Assembly (NCBI GenBank): GCA_016584305.1
Contig: JACEEZ010021770.1
Span: 1,043,768 to 1,107,767, forward strand
Direction: 5' to 3'
Source of the DNA: Chionoecetes opilio
Lineage: Eukaryota > Arthropoda > Malacostraca > Decapoda > Majidae
DNA length: 64,000 bases
In this document: piece after piece, positions 1 through 25,102 of the stretch
Position numbering within the stretch: the stretch's first letter is position 1
How the letters are laid out: every line of letters starts with the position of its first letter
The notes under the pieces: model-generated
Databases searched by the model: none
Told to the model about the DNA's origin: nothing
The model's input: only the letters and a program-made list of their open reading frames with translations
Made by a program: the position numbers and the translations under genes

Positions 1-240
1 ATAGAGCGTTGGCCTGCCATTATGTGGTTGGCCGGTTCGAATCCTCACTGCTCCCGGGGATTTTTCACTGATTAATTCGGGCGGTTACTGTCCCTCTTGA
101 GCAAGGGGATGGGGTTGTATGATGTGTGAGGTCCCAGCATTATCCAAAGATCGGTAATAATGAGCTCCAAGCTCGCACCGGGAGGGTGAAACAGGCGATC
201 GCGAGTTCGACTCGTGTGGACAAGACCATGGGTAAATAAC
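1..240 (+). repeat. tRNA-derived SINE (family 1), 5' end cut by the window
   Basis: A segment near base 30 reads GGTTCGAATCC, a match to the RNA polymerase III B box of tRNA genes. The body after it (roughly 55-235) recurs in reverse orientation at 3799-4045, sharing the words GAGCAAGG, AAGATCGGTAATAATGAGCT and AAGACCATGGGT in the same order. Two copies with a tRNA-like head, a shared unique body and a simple-repeat tail are typical of a tRNA-SINE. The A box is only partly visible because the window begins inside the head. This copy runs straight into an AC then AT microsatellite. It is not a functional tRNA gene, since no cloverleaf can be built. Confidence 0.75.
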
Positions 241-291
241 ACACACACACACCACACATATGTATAATTATTGTATATACGTGTATATATA

Positions 292-385
<94 letters not shown>

Positions 386-386
386 G
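241..386. repeat. AC / AT / AC compound microsatellite
   Basis: A short AC run (241-258) is followed by a long TA array (about 282-375) and a further AC run to 386. It directly abuts the 3' end of the SINE at 1-240, so it probably grew from the SINE tail. Confidence 0.9.
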
Positions 387-488
387 CAGACAAAGAGGGG
401 AAGTGAGCAAGTGTACAGGGTATCATGATTTTTTTTATAGTTGCGTGCGTGTAGGAACACTGCTAACAAATATTTGAATGTCTTGCAG

Positions 489-13384
<12,896 letters not shown>

Positions 13385-13473
13385 GTACGTAGTGTCCTGT
13401 GGCCATACACTACCCATTCCTGATCTATCTATCTATATGTATGTATAATAATCTGATCGTCTGGGTTCTAACG

Positions 13474-13559
13474 TGTGTGTGTGTGTGGTATGTGTGTTGT
13501 GTTTGTTGTGTGTGTGTGTTGTTGTGTGTGTGTGTGTGTGTGTGTGTGGTGTGGTGTGT

Positions 13560-13657
<98 letters not shown>

Positions 13658-13680
13658 TTGTGTGTTTGTGTGGTGTGTGT

Positions 13681-13751
<71 letters not shown>

Positions 13752-13758
13752 TGTGTGT

Positions 13759-13832
<74 letters not shown>

Positions 13833-13868
13833 TGTGTGTGTGTGGTGTGTGTGTGTGTGTGTGTGTGG

Positions 13869-13958
<90 letters not shown>

Positions 13959-13964
13959 TGTGTG

Positions 13965-14009
<45 letters not shown>

Positions 14010-14075
14010 GTGTGTGTGTGTGTGTGGTGTGTGTGTTTGTGTGTGTGTGTGTGTGGTGTGTGTGTGTGTGGTGTG

Positions 14076-14135
<60 letters not shown>

Positions 14136-14143
14136 TTGTGTGT

Positions 14144-14188
<45 letters not shown>

Positions 14189-14240
14189 TGTGGGTGGTGT
14201 GTGTGTGTGGTGTGTGTGTGTGTGGTTGTGTGGTGTGTGG

Positions 14241-14288
<48 letters not shown>

Positions 14289-14300
14289 TGTGTGTGTGTG

Positions 14301-14331
<31 letters not shown>
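13474..14331. repeat. Imperfect GT array of about 830 bp followed by AAGT repeats
   Basis: Nearly pure GT with scattered GG and TT slips, ending in about seven TAAG units (14303-14330). Open frames across it are meaningless repeat translations. Its slips may be sequencing errors, so its true length is uncertain. Confidence 0.95.
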
Positions 14332-14559
14332 TATTTCCATAGCAATTATATACATATATACATAACAAATTTAAATAATTTGGAATGAATCTGTCGAGCC
14401 AAGGCTCCTTGACAGATATATTTCTATTAAAAAAAAAAAATACAATTTAGCTGAGGAGCATCAAATATACATATAGTATACATCAGTATACAAGAGAGAA
14501 AAACAATTCATGAACTTTGACACTATCTACATTATTTATGGAGTGGTATTTCTACAAAT

Positions 14560-14940
14560 TTTGTTGCGTGAATAGATATTTTTTTATTTTATATTTAATT
14601 GAGGAATACTACCCGAATTACACAGAGTTTTCAAGTCAGTTGGTAAAGTATTCCATAATTGAGGACCAAAATAAAAGATGCTGTTCCTGAAGAGAGTTGT
14701 TCGATATGGCGGACCAAAACTAAATTAACATTATTATTTCTAGTGCTGTGAATGGTTTCTTGTAAGTTAAAAATGGAAGTTCCCTTTCTGTTTGTAATAC
14801 TTTTAAAAATGTATAGTAGAAGAAAGCATTTATGGATAGAGTAAAAATTTAGAAGCTTGTGTTCTGAAAATATATTGGCTGTAGAATCAAATTTACCTAA
14901 ATGAAATATACATCTCAAAATTTTGTTTTTGTGCTATTTT
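14560..14940 (-). pseudogene. LINE-D RT C-terminal region
   Basis: The minus strand gives FGPQLWNTLPTDLKTLCNSG, interrupted by one frame change at about 14660. This is the standard C-terminal 'xGxxLWN-x-LP-x-x-(I/L)K' block of CR1/L2-type polyproteins. Upstream is HKLLNFYSIHKC, from the same region. Confidence 0.75.
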
Positions 14941-15359
14941 TAATTTGGTAATGAAGGAGGGCCAAGTACATGCCCATACTGACACACAATATATTAAGGT
15001 GAGGGTAACACAACGTGTAGTATATACTGATCATAGCTTCGATTGTGAGGTGATTACTTACGCTTATATAATATGCCACACATTCGGGATAGTTTGGAAT
15101 ATACATCATTTATCTGCAAGCTCCAATTCAAATTTTCATCTATATGGACCCAAGGAATTTTGTATGAGTTACACTTTTAATAATTTCACCCTCTAAGAAC
15201 AGTGGAGGAGATGATTGTTTAAGGAACGATTTTGATCGAGGATATAGTTAGTTTTGGAAGTATTAAGTTTTAATTTGTTAGTTTTTATCCATTGATTAAT
15301 TAATTCTAGTTCTATAGTTAAACTTCTGTGTAAATTTAGTATATCCTTATCCGCTAATA

Positions 15360-16000
15360 GCAAGTTGGTATCATCAGCATATATAGTAATTTGAACTTGG
15401 AACTAGCATTTGCAATATCATTTATGTAAACAAGAAAAGTAATGGTCCTAGAATAGATCCTTGTGGTACTCCTGTGGTTATAGTTTTTGAAGAATAATAA
15501 TTACCATTACAATACACTGACTGTGACCTATTGCTTAAATAGCTTCAAAAAGTTGCAGTGGTACACCTCTAATGCCATTATGTTCAAGTTTATCCCGCAA
15601 TATACGATGGTTTAAAGAGTCAAAGGCCTTTGATAAGTCGAGAAATAGCCCGACTACATGATGTTTTTTTTCCAAGTACTTGTAGACACTATTTGTGAAT
15701 TGTAATATTCCTGACTCGTGTTGAATGTATGCCCGAAAACCATGTTGGTATTTAGAAAGTAATTGATTATTTTCTAAGTAATTAATCAAACGGGTTGCAA
15801 TGACTTTTTCGAATATTTTGCTGAAAGCTGGTAGTATGGAAATGGGACGATAATGTTAATGTCATTATTACTGCCCGATTTGTATATTGGAATCACTTTG
15901 GCCTTTTTTAGTCTGTCGGGGAAAATTCCTGTTCTTAAAGAGAGGTTGATTATGTGAGTCAGTGGGGTTGACAATAAAGTTGATGTGTGTTTTAATATTC
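15360..16000 (-). pseudogene. LINE-D reverse transcriptase core
   Basis: In minus-strand order the motifs are KKAKVIPIYKSG (about 15870-15920), [11 protein letters not shown] (about 15735-15765), [18 protein letters not shown] (about 15610-15665, motif A), GVPQGSILGPLL (about 15440-15475, motif B) and YADDTNLLLAD (about 15345-15381, catalytic box). The catalytic residues remain, but frames change between blocks. Confidence 0.8.
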
Positions 16001-16849
16001 TTGGTGCACATCGTCAATTCCGGGTGTGCTAGTTTTAAGGGCTTGTAGATATCTTTCAGTTTCAGTGGCGGCTTAAAGGAGGTAGATACATAGAATACGC
16101 TAGGAAATTTATAAGTAATTAGGTGATTTCCATCAAGTATATTTTGGTTCTCATCTCTTTTTAGGAAATGTGATCGTTAAATTTATTTGACATTTCAGGG
16201 CACAATGGTTTTAGTTCGATTTTTGTTTCTTGTTTATGTTGGAATTTTTACCAAGTATAGAGTTAATAGATTTCCAGTGAGATTTTGGATTTCTTGGTTG
16301 TCTTTTAATGTTTTTGTAATAGTTGTTTTTTGCTGTTCTTTAGAATGTTTCAGCTTATTTCTATATTGCTTATACTGTTCCTGAATGTTAAGGCCATTTA
16401 TTGAAAGTCTCTCTAGTCTGTGTTTTCTTTTAATACTGTTTCTTAATGCTAATGTAATGTATGGGCTTCGTTCCTTTTTTTATTATTTACACAAATTCTT
16501 CTTTCTGGAAAATTATTTTTTAAAAGCTGTCGAATTTAAGAAAAAAATGCATTATATGCTCATTAGGACAGTTGACTGTATATGTCAGCCCAATTCACCT
16601 GTGAGAGATCGGTACCAAAGTTATTTAATGCAGTCTGTGTTACAATTCTTTTATTAATATATACTGGGTCACTTTGTCTTGGATAAAATATCTTAAATTG
16701 AGAAACAACTGGATAATGATCAGTGATGTCTGTTTTGTATTATGTATTTAATTAAAATTTGATTCAATATGTGATGCCCAAATATGATCAATTAATGTGG
16801 CGGTTGTATCTGTAATTTGGTAGGTCTTGTGATTAGTGGAAATAAAGAA

Positions 16850-17180
16850 AAGGAAATCATCATATTAAAAGAAATCAAATACATACATATCGTTATGCTT
16901 TAACAAATCTAAATTAAAATCCCCGAAAACATGAATACTAAAGTATTTTTTATCATTAGCTGTGACAAGAATGTCATTCAAAGTGTCTAAGAAAATATTA
17001 TATTACCTCCAGGAGCCTATACACACATATAAATAAATATTTTCTATAATTATCAGTACACTCAACACTAAACATTCTAAGTAAGACTCGACAAGGCAAA
17101 ATTCATTTGATATGGTAGAATGATGGTCATCAGAAATATACAGGGCTACACCTCGCCGTATCTATTTCTACACATGGTAA
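16850..17180 (-). pseudogene. LINE-D APE-type endonuclease remnant
   Basis: The minus strand reads RRGVALYISDDHHSTISNEF (about 17100-17158) and then FSIHVFGDFNLDLLKHN (about 16885-16945). R-R-G-G-V-A-(L/I)-Y-(I/V) and the G-D-F-N catalytic motif are the standard signature of LINE endonucleases. The GDFN codons lie at 16913-16924. Confidence 0.75.
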
Positions 17181-17189
17181 ACATTTTGT

Positions 17190-17930
17190 ATCCTGGTAAT
17201 TGGTATAATTGACAAGGTAGGGTCAAGTACTGGTTTCAGTGAATCCTAGTATATCAAACTTCACACCTGTATTTGCTAAAACTAAGTCTACAAAAAGCTG
17301 TAAATTAGTTGGTACGGACCTAATTTCTATTTAGTAATGTAATTATGTTAGTGTCATTATGTGGATATAAAGTATCCAAAAATACATAATTGACTTGGGG
17401 ATATTGTGATATGTTGAAAGTAAACAGGACGATTTACGTCTAACTCATTGTTGTACTTGTCTTTAATAAATAAAAAGGGTCAAACGTGATGTTATTGTAT
17501 GGGAAACGTGGACACAATCAAAACTAAGAAGATTAAGGAGTATTCGTCATCTATAGAAGTAAATGGCATTCAAAGTAATCTAAGTGAGTGTGCATTGTAA
17601 ATACGTAGATAAAGTATACGTATGTATGAGTGAATATAACTACCAGCCGCTGTCTTAACTTCTTCTTACGGTCTCTGAGGGGTCCCATTGGTGGGTTTGT
17701 GTTGAGAGGTGCCTCTCTCCGCACCTGATTTAGCAGTCACTTCACCTTCAACAGCCACGTTGCCACGGCTGCACCACCACCACTGCTACGCGTCGCGCTT
17801 CCATGTCCTGTGAGGGTTCACCAACAACTGAACTCTACCAGCGGAGCAGATGACGACGGGTCGTCACTAACCACCAGATGGCGTACCGTCAGCAGTCGGA
17901 AGGGTTCGACTCATCTCGGTTTGATAATAA
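17190..17930. other. LINE-D interior, no gene recognised
   Basis: This stretch lies between the endonuclease and ORF1 remnants. It probably holds the decayed ORF2 start and the junction with ORF1. I see no open frame worth calling. Confidence 0.4.
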
Positions 17931-17939
17931 GTCTTGTAT

Positions 17940-18560
17940 CTAAGTAGGCAATTTTTCCTTCAGCTCGGGCTTGCTTCATTTAGGGAAGTTGACTTTTTAC
18001 TATTTACTTGGGACGCAGGACACAGATCTTTCATTAATATATATCCCGTACTTTTAGCTTTCTGGCATTACGCATAAACTGCTTCGCGGTCTGCAAAGTG
18101 TTCCAGTCTGGCAACGATTGTTCGGGGAGCAGCGTTTGGTCCAATTGGTCCAACCCTGTGAGACACGTTTCAAGCTTCATAGGTGGTAATTTGAAGCTCG
18201 TTCGAAGCAGAGTTGAGACTCGGATGGCAGTTTGCTCCCAGGTTCTCCATTTGTTAATTCTTTGATGCGCTGATGCGTATGTTGTTTCTTCTGTTGTAAT
18301 CTTCTTGGTAGTTGGTACGCTGCTTTATATCTTCCACACGGGTCTTGAGTCCTTCAATTGTTGTTTTGTTCTCGATCTCCGACCTTCGAGCGTCTTGACT
18401 TCACCTTTAAGGTCAGATATCTCTGATGGGAAAATTCCAGACTTCTCGTTAGATCATTGTTTTTGTCTCCATAGCAGCATTCTTGATTTGAACTGCCCCC
18501 AACAACTATATCCAGAGCGCTTCGGAAGGCTTGATCTGAGAGTCGAGCAGAACCTTTAGA
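17940..18560 (-). pseudogene. LINE-D ORF1 (L1-ORF1p-like nucleic-acid-binding protein) remnant
   Basis: The minus strand gives, across three frames, RTIVARLEHFADREAV (about 18080-18125), MRNARKLKVRDIY (about 18035-18075) and KQARAEGKIAYL (about 17940-17985). This is the conserved core of the L1-ORF1p/Transposase_22 RNA-binding family ('R-x-I-V-x-x-F...D-R-E-x-V-L-x-x-A-R-x-L-K'). Upstream (18380-18560) a charged, coiled-coil-like region is suggested. The gene is broken in several places. Confidence 0.6.
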
Positions 18561-18635
18561 GTGTCAGAGTCCAGATTGGTCTAGGTTCGGGAGCGATTGT
18601 GAGGACGTGTTGCTCGCTACCACAGCTCAAAGAAG

Positions 18636-19599
<964 letters not shown>

Positions 19600-19601
19600 A
19601 G

Positions 19602-19735
19602 ATCATCAGATCGGTAACATGGATCCCGTGGCCCAGGTCCGGCCGGCGGGGCGCCAGCAAGGGGGCAGCAGCGCGACGCAGTCAGGTGCTGGAGGGATTT
19701 GACACACTTGCCTCCCGAGAGTCTGTCAGTTGAGT
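19602..19735 (+). CDS. GC-rich open island, possible exon
   Basis: After the GT array, the acceptor-like GATCATCAG at 19603-19611 is followed by a GC-rich stretch that is open in more than one frame (one reads GNMDPVAQVRPAGRQQGGSS). It stands out from the AT-rich flanks and resembles the composition of the true exons. No family is recognised and no clear donor is present. It could be an exon of the MAM/LDLa gene, another gene, or nothing. Confidence 0.2.
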
Positions 19736-19739
19736 ATAC

Positions 19740-20465
19740 GGGGACTGATTCCACCCTTCGTGATGCGTATAGTGCATGAAAGCAATATAATACGATGCTT
19801 TATCAACAATCTTTATAAATCCTGCACTCGATTTAATATGAAAATGCACCATAAGAATGTAGTATATCATCAATGTAAGATAATTACAACCCATCATTGC
19901 AGTATAATGTCTGTGATATATTATATCAACACTGCCTAAAACACTGCGCGTTAAGTAGAGATAGCTGACGTGCTGCTTTTGGCATGCTTCTTCCTTACTT
20001 CTGCCATTTTCCACACCCATAATATCAGCCAGTGTGATGGCCCTCCCTCTGCTGGGGTTTTCAGGACTACCGTGTCTATACCGTTCTGTAATCTATCATA
20101 ATGATTTGTTATATATATACAAACTTATAAAAAAAAATGTGATTTGTGACCGTGCGCATATATATACACGGGTTACCCAAGACATGAAAAGTTTAAGGAT
20201 AATAAAGATCCTAAAATGTCTCCATTACCCACATCGACACCACATCTCATGAATTTTATGATGTTGTCAATGTCTGGTATTCATATTTAGCACCATCCTT
20301 CACGCAACAAATAAATATATGAATAAATAGATACCCCAAGTGATTTAATATTACACCTGAATAACCCTATTAATTAACACTTTCGTTAGGAGTGATCCTA
20401 AGAGTGAAATGTTTGCTACACGTCACGAGGATTATTTAGTACTAGTAACATTAACCTCTTTGTTT
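19740..20465. other. AT-rich sequence without a recognised gene
   Basis: Only short open frames with no recognisable motif. It probably represents intron or intergenic sequence. Confidence 0.6.
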
Positions 20466-20468
20466 TTT

Positions 20469-21219
<751 letters not shown>

Positions 21220-21423
21220 TTGTTATGTTTTAGCGGGAACGATAAGGTAAGTGATGAAGTGTTGGAGGTGTGCGAGTGTTTCCGTCCTGACTGGTGTGGC
21301 GTCGGTTCACCAGTCACACTCGGTCAGTCAGTAAGGCTGATCGTAGTGGCGGGATTGTGCCTGTACTTGGCTCAGACCCTCGTTTGGGAGATGACATTAA
21401 AGAGGCAATTTATAACCCCTTGA

Positions 21424-21690
21424 GACCCAAAACGTAATTTCAATTGTAATCTGGCTAACATAAGACGATTTTTAGTGAATATAAGCAATATTTTATAGAT
21501 ATGACCTGTTCAATATCCTTGTACACTAACTAATTTGGTATATTCAGTTAATTTTGTGTAATTGTATGGCTCCGCCCTCCGGGCAGACTTTTTGGCTAGT
21601 TCCTGCGGAGGGCTATTGGTGGGCCTTCGGCCCACCAAACACAGACTCTCCAGATAGCCCCTTCTAACTTTCCTGAAATCATGAATGTAG
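21424..21690. other. Unassigned segment with a perfect 10-bp hairpin
   Basis: At 21616-21638, TTGGTGGGCC and GGCCCACCAA pair perfectly around a 3-base loop, just after a CTCCGCCCTCCGGG stretch. No gene is recognised around it. Confidence 0.5.
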
Positions 21691-21707
21691 AAATGTATGT
21701 ATTCCCC

Positions 21708-22008
21708 CCACCCATTCACTCACCCATTACCCATCACCCCCCACCCATTCACTCACCCATTACCCATCACCCCCCACCCATTCACTCACCCATTACCCAT
21801 CACCACACACCCATTCGCTCACCCATTACCCATCACCACACACCCATTCACTCACCCATTACCCATCACCCCCCCCCCTATCCTATTCCTCACCCATCAC
21901 CCATCACCCCCAACCCATCACCCCCCACCCATTCACTCACCCATCACCCCACACCCATTACCCATCACCCCACCCATTCACTCACCCATTACCCATCACC
22001 CTACATCA
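21708..22008. repeat. Minisatellite, unit about 30-33 bp
   Basis: Units containing CCATTCACTCACCCATTACC and CATCACCC are repeated about nine times, imperfect towards 21880-21960. Long open frames across it are repeat translations. Confidence 0.95.
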
Positions 22009-22009
22009 A

Positions 22010-22980
22010 GGTTTCCTCAATTTTCGCCACACACTTTTTTTTTCTTCACAATTCTCGCTAATAGGCTACTTAAAAAAAAAAAAGAAAAGTGATCGGACCA
22101 TCTCATAAGTGGGCTTAAAATGTGCCCCTGGTCAACCCGGTTCCAAAACTGTGCCATATGATGGGATTGGGGCCCTGGGGGCGGCACCTATCGCGGACAC
22201 ACACACAGACACACAGACACACAGACAGACACACTTTCGCTTATATTATTATAGACAGCAGACAATTTCATATAGCAAAGGAAAGATCTGGGCGTGAAGG
22301 GGTTAAGGCTAGCACGATGATGGAGGAGAAAGAGGGGGAGGGAGAATGAACTGTAGCCATGTAATGCATCTAACTCTTGCTACATCACTAAGCTTTTGAA
22401 AATGAGTGATACGTCCAAGGAAAGGGTGCAAATCTGATGGGATTTCCGACTGTAGGTAGCTCGGAAGCAGAAGCTCTGCGTAAAGCATACAGGTGTATCG
22501 AATAATAACTAATAGCAGACACCAAGCGTTAATTACAAAACACCTGAAATGTAGCTTGTCACAGGCACAGAAACTAAGGTTTGCCCTACGTTGTCCAATA
22601 TTAATTTGCTTAAACATACGTTTTTTCATAAACATGATTTTTGAACTCTGATATAAATGCAAGATAGTAATACAATAGCTACAAGGCCAAGCTGGTGGTG
22701 TTGTATTGCAATGGAAGTATGTATGCAAAGACGTGTATTTGGTCAAACAACTTGTCATGATAATCTCCAACCCATGTTCAAGCGGTCTGTTGTACTCCAA
22801 TATACTATGCAACACAAAACCTCAAAGGGGTTGTTGAGAGTCATCCACTGCCTATTAAGTTACTAAAACACGCAACAAATGAACACGAACACATAAGGCA
22901 TGGTGAGTCGCTGTTCCCTCACCTAGCTCCGCCCTCCTCTCCCCCTAACAAACAATTAAGAAACTGAATAAAGTTTCAAT
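22010..22980. other. No recognised gene; short ACAG-type run
   Basis: A purine/CA-rich ACACAGAC run lies at 22197-22233. A 168-codon minus-strand frame at 22309-22815 shows no recognisable motif and AT-rich codon use, so I do not call it. Confidence 0.5.
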
Positions 22981-23017
22981 AAAAGTGTTGCATATAAATA
23001 CTGCACACACATGTCAC

Positions 23018-23019
23018 AC

Positions 23020-23087
<68 letters not shown>
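23018..23087. repeat. AC microsatellite
   Basis: About 34 AC units immediately upstream of the GC-rich open segment at 23.1-23.3 kb. Confidence 0.95.
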
Positions 23088-23088
<1 letters not shown>

Positions 23089-23167
23089 CCCGTCACACGC
23101 TGTCCTTCAAGGGGGGAGGGGCTGGTCAGGGAGCCGTAGGGTGTCAGGTCATCTATGTCCACCCCAG

Positions 23168-23328
23168 GGAAACTCCCTCGGGGTGGAGGGACGCCTTACT
23201 GCTGGCAGCTCCCCGCCCTCCCTCCCCAAGAGGACGACGAGGATAGGGCAGCCCTGGTGCTCCGGCGGGCACTAGAGGACCTGCCTCGGCTGTTGGTAGT
23301 GGTGCGCAGCGCCCCTCCCCCCAGCTGA
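23168..23328 (+). CDS. Candidate 3'-terminal exon (unidentified product)
   Basis: A plausible acceptor (TCTATGTCCACCCCAG) ends at 23167. The frame beginning in phase 1 reads LPALPPQEDDEDRAALVLRR and then ALEDLPRLLVVVRSAPPPS to a TGA at 23326-23328. An AATAAA follows at 23537. Amino-acid composition and GC content fit real coding sequence. A second frame (23090-23245, with AVGCQVIYVHPRETPSGWRD) is also open and coding-like just upstream, so the exon may start earlier and contain a 1-base indel near 23225. Phase 1 would match the alternative donor at 13236 of the MAM/LDLa gene, but linkage is unproven. I recognise no family. Confidence 0.35.
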
Positions 23329-23536
23329 GCGCACCACGTACTACACAGCGGAACATGGAGCGAGGTGACGAGCCTCGCTCACAGGAAGTCGCTCGTGACT
23401 CCAGCGGCGGGTTGGTGCCCGCTCATCTCTTATAAATGTATAGATGTAAGATTAGTATAAGTATGTAATGTAAGTTTAACTTAAGGTATTATGTAAGGTT
23501 ACAATAAGTTTTTTTTCTTTTTCTGTAAGAGATGTA

Positions 23537-23542
23537 AATAAA
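23537..23542 (+). promoter_or_regulatory. Candidate polyadenylation signal AATAAA
   Basis: AATAAA lies 209 bases after the stop of the candidate terminal exon, and a GT-rich stretch follows at 23587-23602. The spacing suits a short 3' UTR. AATAAA is common by chance in AT-rich DNA. Confidence 0.35.
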
Positions 23543-23638
23543 CTTAACTAAATCCCTCCCCCCAGTGTGCCCTGCTGCCCCCCAGGGTGTTGACGCGGGT
23601 GTAGTGATGGGGCGGGGCGGCCTGCAACACAGAGCAAT

Positions 23639-23668
23639 GGTGTGGTGGTGGTGGTGGTGGTGGTGGTG
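23639..23668. repeat. GGT trinucleotide repeat
   Basis: About nine GGT/GTG units. Confidence 0.9.
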
Positions 23669-23769
23669 TGTCATTCATGCTCCTTATCACAGAGATACTT
23701 CGTGCTAAACAAACAAAATAGTTCCGATCATTGCAAGTTGTTTCGCCCATGGATCATTGTTCGAGTGAT

Positions 23770-23905
23770 CCTAAGAACACAAGAACATGAGAACACTAGA
23801 GCATAAGAACACAAGAACATGAGAACACTAGAGCATAAGAACACAAGAACATGAGAACACTAGAGCATAAGAACACAAGAACATAACAAGAATATGAGAA
23901 CACAA
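23770..23905. repeat. Minisatellite, 32-bp unit
   Basis: About four copies of a unit containing GAACACAAGAACATGAGAAC and ACTAGAGCATAA, the last degenerate. Confidence 0.95.
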
Positions 23906-24126
23906 GAGCATAACATAAGGATGCTGCAAAAGACCATGTCATCGTATCCACTTCCGGCCATGAGAAGTTGAGAACGAAGGAAAGAAAGGAAAGGAGAATA
24001 AGGAGAACTCGAGGAAAGAGAAGACCAAGACGGGAGGAAGAAAGATATGAACACGACACAACCTCTGGGCAAGAAACAATGACTCGACGGGAAAGCATTC
24101 AACAAACCATCAAGTACCATGGTTGA

Positions 24127-24735
24127 CCATGGAAGGGTGACCGTTCTAATCCTTCAAACTACCGTCCTATAACTTTGACTTCCTGCCTTTCTAAAGCTTT
24201 TGAATCTATACTTAAGAAGATTCTTTAGCATCTATCTGATCACAATCTTGGGGGGAAGCACTCCTACAGCTCTCCTAAGCAGGGTTGAGTCACAAGCTTT
24301 TCGTCTTATCAACTCCCCTCCTCTGACTGACTGTCTTCAATCATTAAATCACCGACGCAATGTTGCTTCTCTTGCTACCTTCTACCGTTATTTTCATGCT
24401 CACTGCTCTTCTTAACTTGCTAACTGCATGCTTCCCCCCCTCCCGCGGCCTCGCTGCACAAGACTTTCTATCATTATCATTCTCCAAAAGGGGAATTCTC
24501 ATTCCCCTTCACTGGTAAACTCTGGAACTCTTTCTGTTTCCATTTTTCCTCCTTTCGACGAATTAATTTTTTTCACGAGGAGCAACAAGACACCTCCCGA
24601 ACTAAATTGCCTCCCCCCCCTATTTATTTTATCTTACTGTCTCCTTTATAGGGACTGGCAACTAAGCGGGCTTTTTGTTACTTCTTTTTGTTTGCCCTTG
24701 GCCAGTCCTCTTGATGTATAAAAAATAATAAAATA
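24127..24735 (+). mobile_element. LINE-J copy 3, internally deleted, 3' end intact
   Basis: The + strand starts within RT motif territory (SNPSNYRPITLTSCLSKAFE, about 24152-24215). It then jumps at about 24250 to the C-terminal block (STPTALLSRVESQAFRLINS, about 24255-24315), skipping the catalytic core. It continues to the 3' end with TTGGCCAGTCCTCTTGATGT and a short A-rich tail. A similar core-deleting junction occurs in copy 1. It marks the left edge of the large direct repeat. Confidence 0.8.
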
Positions 24736-24781
24736 AATGAATCCCCCTTAAACTACAACAACAAAAGCTATCAGTGAACTA

Positions 24782-25102
24782 GTGCAGATTGCAACAGAAT
24801 GCATTGTATCTCTAGTGAATGAGTTCAGGCAAGAAGGACGAACTACTTCTCCTAATTTTCTTGTGTGTGATGATTTTCTCCAGCATGTTTTGTCTCCATT
24901 TCTGATATTCTTAACTGCCACAAAAACTGGTAACTGGGTGGCGTCCCAAGCAGCCAAAGCCAAGATGTTACCAATTCTAGTCGAGTCAAACAGGTCCAAC
25001 TATGCCAAATATATGGTTGTGCTGCTTCTTGCAATGAAAAGACTTCCAATAGAAATACAGGAAGCCTTCAATCAAGGTGTGGGAAATAAATTGATAGGAT
25101 GA
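24782..25102 (+). pseudogene. Fragment of an unnamed multicopy invertebrate protein family
   Basis: The frame reads FLVCDDFLQHVLSPFLIFLT, then ATKTGNW, SNRSNYAKYMVVLLLAMKRL and IEIQEAF. I recall a widespread, repeat-associated family in crustaceans and molluscs with the pattern T-A-T-(R/K)-T-G-x-W ... N-Y-A-(R/K)-Y, of unknown function. The fragment has no proper start and stops soon after. It lies between the LINE-J tail and the BEL/Pao element and is repeated, with frame breaks, at 31130-31440. Confidence 0.45.

Larger units (their letters stand above)
14340..18560 (-). mobile_element. LINE-D: full-structure non-LTR retrotransposon (ORF1 + endonuclease + RT), decayed
   Basis: On the minus strand, from high to low coordinates, there is an L1-ORF1-like RNA-binding segment (17940-18560), an APE endonuclease (about 16850-17180), an RT (about 15360-16000) and a C-terminal region (14560-14920) ending near an A-rich stretch at 14430-14440. 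The order is that of a complete two-ORF LINE of about 4.2 kb. Many stops and frame changes show it is old. The RT motifs fit the CR1/L2/Daphne-like assemblage, but I cannot place the clade exactly. Confidence 0.8.

Noticed and set aside
1..60. Possible tRNA gene from the GGTTCGAATCC box
   Set aside because: No cloverleaf; the body matches a second dispersed copy, so it is a SINE head.
13399..14368. Open frames of about 280-310 codons on both strands (Cys-Val or His-Thr repeats)
   Set aside because: They are translations of the GT array; no frame-specific composition or motif.
21708..22008. CRISPR-like array
   Set aside because: Continuous minisatellite without unique spacers; host is a eukaryote.
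21681..22092. Open frames with HPPPIHSPITH-type repeats
   Set aside because: A minisatellite with a unit not containing stops; no start context or domain.
22309..22815. 168-codon minus-strand frame
   Set aside because: No motif, no splice context and ordinary AT-rich composition; could arise by chance.
23770..23905. CRISPR-like array of 32-bp units
   Set aside because: Units are contiguous tandem copies with no spacers.
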